NCBI GenBank assembly: GCA_030619185.1
Contig: JAUXBW010000136.1
Location: forward strand, 1 to 6,240
DNA length: 6,240 nt
Origin: Methyloprofundus sp.
GTDB taxonomy: Bacteria > Pseudomonadota > Gammaproteobacteria > Methylococcales > Methylomonadaceae
Reading direction: 5' to 3'
Shown: positions 5,360 to 6,240 of the stretch, in pieces
Position numbering within the stretch: position 1 is the first letter of the stretch
Layout: each line of letters starts with the position of its first letter
Notes under the pieces: model-generated
Seen by the model: only the letters and a program-made list of their open reading frames with translations
What the model was told of the DNA's origin: nothing
The model's database searches: none
Translations under genes and position numbers: made by a program

Positions 5360-5400
5360 TGTGAAAACTACCTTAACCCCTTGTTAAGGTAGTTTTCACA
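5360..5400. terminator. Perfect 18-bp palindrome, probable bidirectional terminator
   Basis: TGTGAAAACTACCTTAAC (5360-5377) is the exact reverse complement of 5383-5400, with a five-base loop CCCTT. Within the arms an A4 (5364-5367) and a T4 (5393-5396) flank a ten-pair inner stem, so the same hairpin followed by Ts is read from either strand. It lies between convergent genes (stops at 5303 and 5442), the expected place for a bidirectional terminator. A mobile palindromic element is the main alternative. Confidence 0.6.
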
Positions 5401-5441
5401 ATCAGTACCTTAACAATCGCACCATTTTCCAGGTTAAAAAT

Positions 5442-5807
5442 CTATATTAGCTTATCTTGAAATTTAAGCTGTGCAATCTCTTTAGCTAATACATGTTTTA
5501 TATTCAGTAAAGTCAGCATTTCTTGCAGTGACATCTGCTTAATTTTTTGTTCTGTGCCATAACGTAAAGCAAACAACTTATTTTGCCTACCTTGTGGATA
5601 AGTTGCCTTAATTCTTGCTATCTCAGTTTCGATGGCTATTCTAACCTCTTGTATCTGACGCGCTTTTTTATTACCCGGTATACCATGTGCTACTTGCTTA
5701 TTTTCACGCAACTCTATCGACTGGCGCATAGCTGTCAGACGTTTACTTTTCCCCAGACCCACAATCGGCCCGCTACTCTGCACACTGACCTTTGGTTTTT
5801 CCTGCAT
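5442..5807 (-). CDS. Basic, helical protein of unknown function downstream of the PurN-like gene
   Basis: A 121-residue protein I do not recognise. It has no membrane segment or signal peptide and should be cytoplasmic. The N-terminal 20 residues are Gly/Ser/Pro-rich and probably unstructured (MQEKPKVSVQSSGPIVGLGK). The rest is mostly helical and rich in Lys, Arg and Gln, with helix-like stretches near 50-70 (ARQIQEVRIAIETEIARIKA) and 90-118. The overall positive charge would suit binding to nucleic acid or to an acidic partner, but no known binding motif is visible. It begins 22 bases after the stop of the formyltransferase gene on the same strand, so the two are probably co-transcribed. The start at 5807 has AAGGTG 13 bases upstream, rather far for a Shine-Dalgarno. 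The stop is TAG at 5442-5444. The coding call rests on frame length, operon position and plausible composition. Confidence 0.6.
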   Translation of the reverse strand: MQEKPKVSVQSSGPIVGLGKSKRLTAMRQSIELRENKQVAHGIPGNKKARQIQEVRIAIETEIARIKATYPQGRQNKLFALRYGTEQKIKQMSLQEMLTLLNIKHVLAKEIAQLKFQDKLI

Positions 5808-5829
5808 ATTATTTACATGACACCTTATA

Positions 5830-6240
5830 TTAGATTAAAAAAGCATTTTTCTGCCATTTTTTCAGGGCATTAATATATAACCCACCTTCCACAGAGCGCA
5901 CTCTTGCGCCCAGACTTGCTACCGTATCATCAGCCAGTACAGGCACTTTTTGTTGTAACAAAACCGGACCCGCATCGTAAATAGCGTTAATGACTTGTAC
6001 AGATGCCCCACTCTCTTTATCATCTGCAGATAAAACCGCTGCGTGCACAAAATCTCCATACATTTTATGACCGCCATGTTTAGGTAGTAGTGAAGGATGA
6101 ATATTGAGAATTTTGTTATTAAATGCGGCTAAAGTTTCTGTACCAATTTTTTTCATATATCCAGATAGAACAACAATATCTGTATCCGCTAACAACAAGG
6201 CCTGTTTTATTGCGGAATCTTCAGCATCAGGATGTGTTGC
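5830..6240 (-). CDS. purN: Formyltransferase, probable phosphoribosylglycinamide formyltransferase (PurN), 5' end cut by window
   Basis: The C-terminal 136 residues of a formyltransferase; the frame is open to the right edge, so the start lies beyond 6240. PurN moves a formyl group from 10-formyltetrahydrofolate to glycinamide ribonucleotide in purine synthesis. Visible in the fragment: VVLSGYMK at 23-30; the catalytic LNIHPSLLPKHGG at 45-57, with Asn46 and His48; SGASVQVI at 77-84; and YDAGPVLLQQKVPV at 88-101, with Asp89. Asn, His and Asp match the E. coli PurN triad Asn106, His108 and Asp144. VLADDT then RVRSVEGGLY close the fold as in PurN. The stretch HGGHKMYGDFVH resembles the short PurN forms with a GGKGMYG-type loop. 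The usual His in the SVHxV strand is Gln82 here. Another formyltransferase specificity cannot be excluded without the N-terminal half, which carries the ribonucleotide-binding region. It is followed 22 bases later by an unknown basic protein. Confidence 0.82.
   Translation of the reverse strand, partial: ATHPDAEDSAIKQALLLADTDIVVLSGYMKKIGTETLAAFNNKILNIHPSLLPKHGGHKMYGDFVHAAVLSADDKESGASVQVINAIYDAGPVLLQQKVPVLADDTVASLGARVRSVEGGLYINALKKWQKNAFLI

Noticed and set aside
5583..5873. 96-codon plus-strand ORF opposite the 121-residue gene and the end of the formyltransferase gene
   Set aside because: It overlaps two better-supported minus-strand genes, spans their junction and has a Cys/Tyr/Phe-rich composition typical of an antisense shadow.
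1..6240. CRISPR array, tRNA, rRNA, insertion sequence or prophage genes
   Set aside because: No regularly spaced repeats, cloverleaf, rRNA-like stretch, transposase or phage protein was seen on either strand.

Overview
The window comes from a bacterium that carries the archaeal-type C1 cofactor pathway, most likely a methylotrophic or methanotrophic gammaproteobacterium of the Methylococcales type. The evidence is a run of four genes for the tetrahydromethanopterin (H4MPT) and methylofuran cofactors, which in Bacteria are known mainly from methylotrophs and a few other lineages such as Planctomycetes. The fairly low GC, gammaproteobacterial-looking transporter and purine gene fit this, but the genus cannot be fixed from the sequence.

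Left part (1-3219, + strand): a tight operon already running at the left edge. The tail of an unidentified gene ends at 41 and is followed by a DmrB/DmrX/AfpA-like flavoprotein (38-574), a dihydropteroate-synthase-like protein with a DUF6513-type N-terminus (571-1959), a DUF447 protein (1956-2513) and the furan-forming enzyme MfnB (2518-3219). The first three junctions are all ATGA stop/start overlaps, so translation is probably coupled. MfnB makes the furan precursor of methanofuran or methylofuran, and the flavoprotein probably carries out the final reduction to H4MPT. The roles of the DHPS-like and DUF447 proteins are not established. Together they would supply the carriers for oxidising formaldehyde to formate.

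Middle (3220-5111): a 225-base gap holds a long stem-loop and a doubtful 40-codon ORF. It is followed by an SLC1-family symporter (3445-4746) whose binding-site residues fit acidic amino acids. A 365-base gap then holds no convincing gene, but it contains a sigma-70-like promoter near 4969-4997 and a structured leader ending in a terminator-like hairpin at 5068-5087, ahead of a strong ribosome binding site.

Right part (5112-6240): a small one-helix membrane protein of unknown function (5112-5303, +) converges on a minus-strand pair: a PurN-like formyltransferase, cut by the right edge (5830-6240), and a basic 121-residue protein of unknown function (5442-5807). The space between the convergent genes holds three hairpins in a row, including a perfect 18-bp palindrome that looks like a bidirectional terminator. 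No tRNA, rRNA, CRISPR array, insertion sequence or phage gene was seen. The least explained parts are the leader plus small membrane protein, the palindromic stem-loop at 3327-3373, the 121-residue protein, and the two H4MPT-linked proteins without known reactions.
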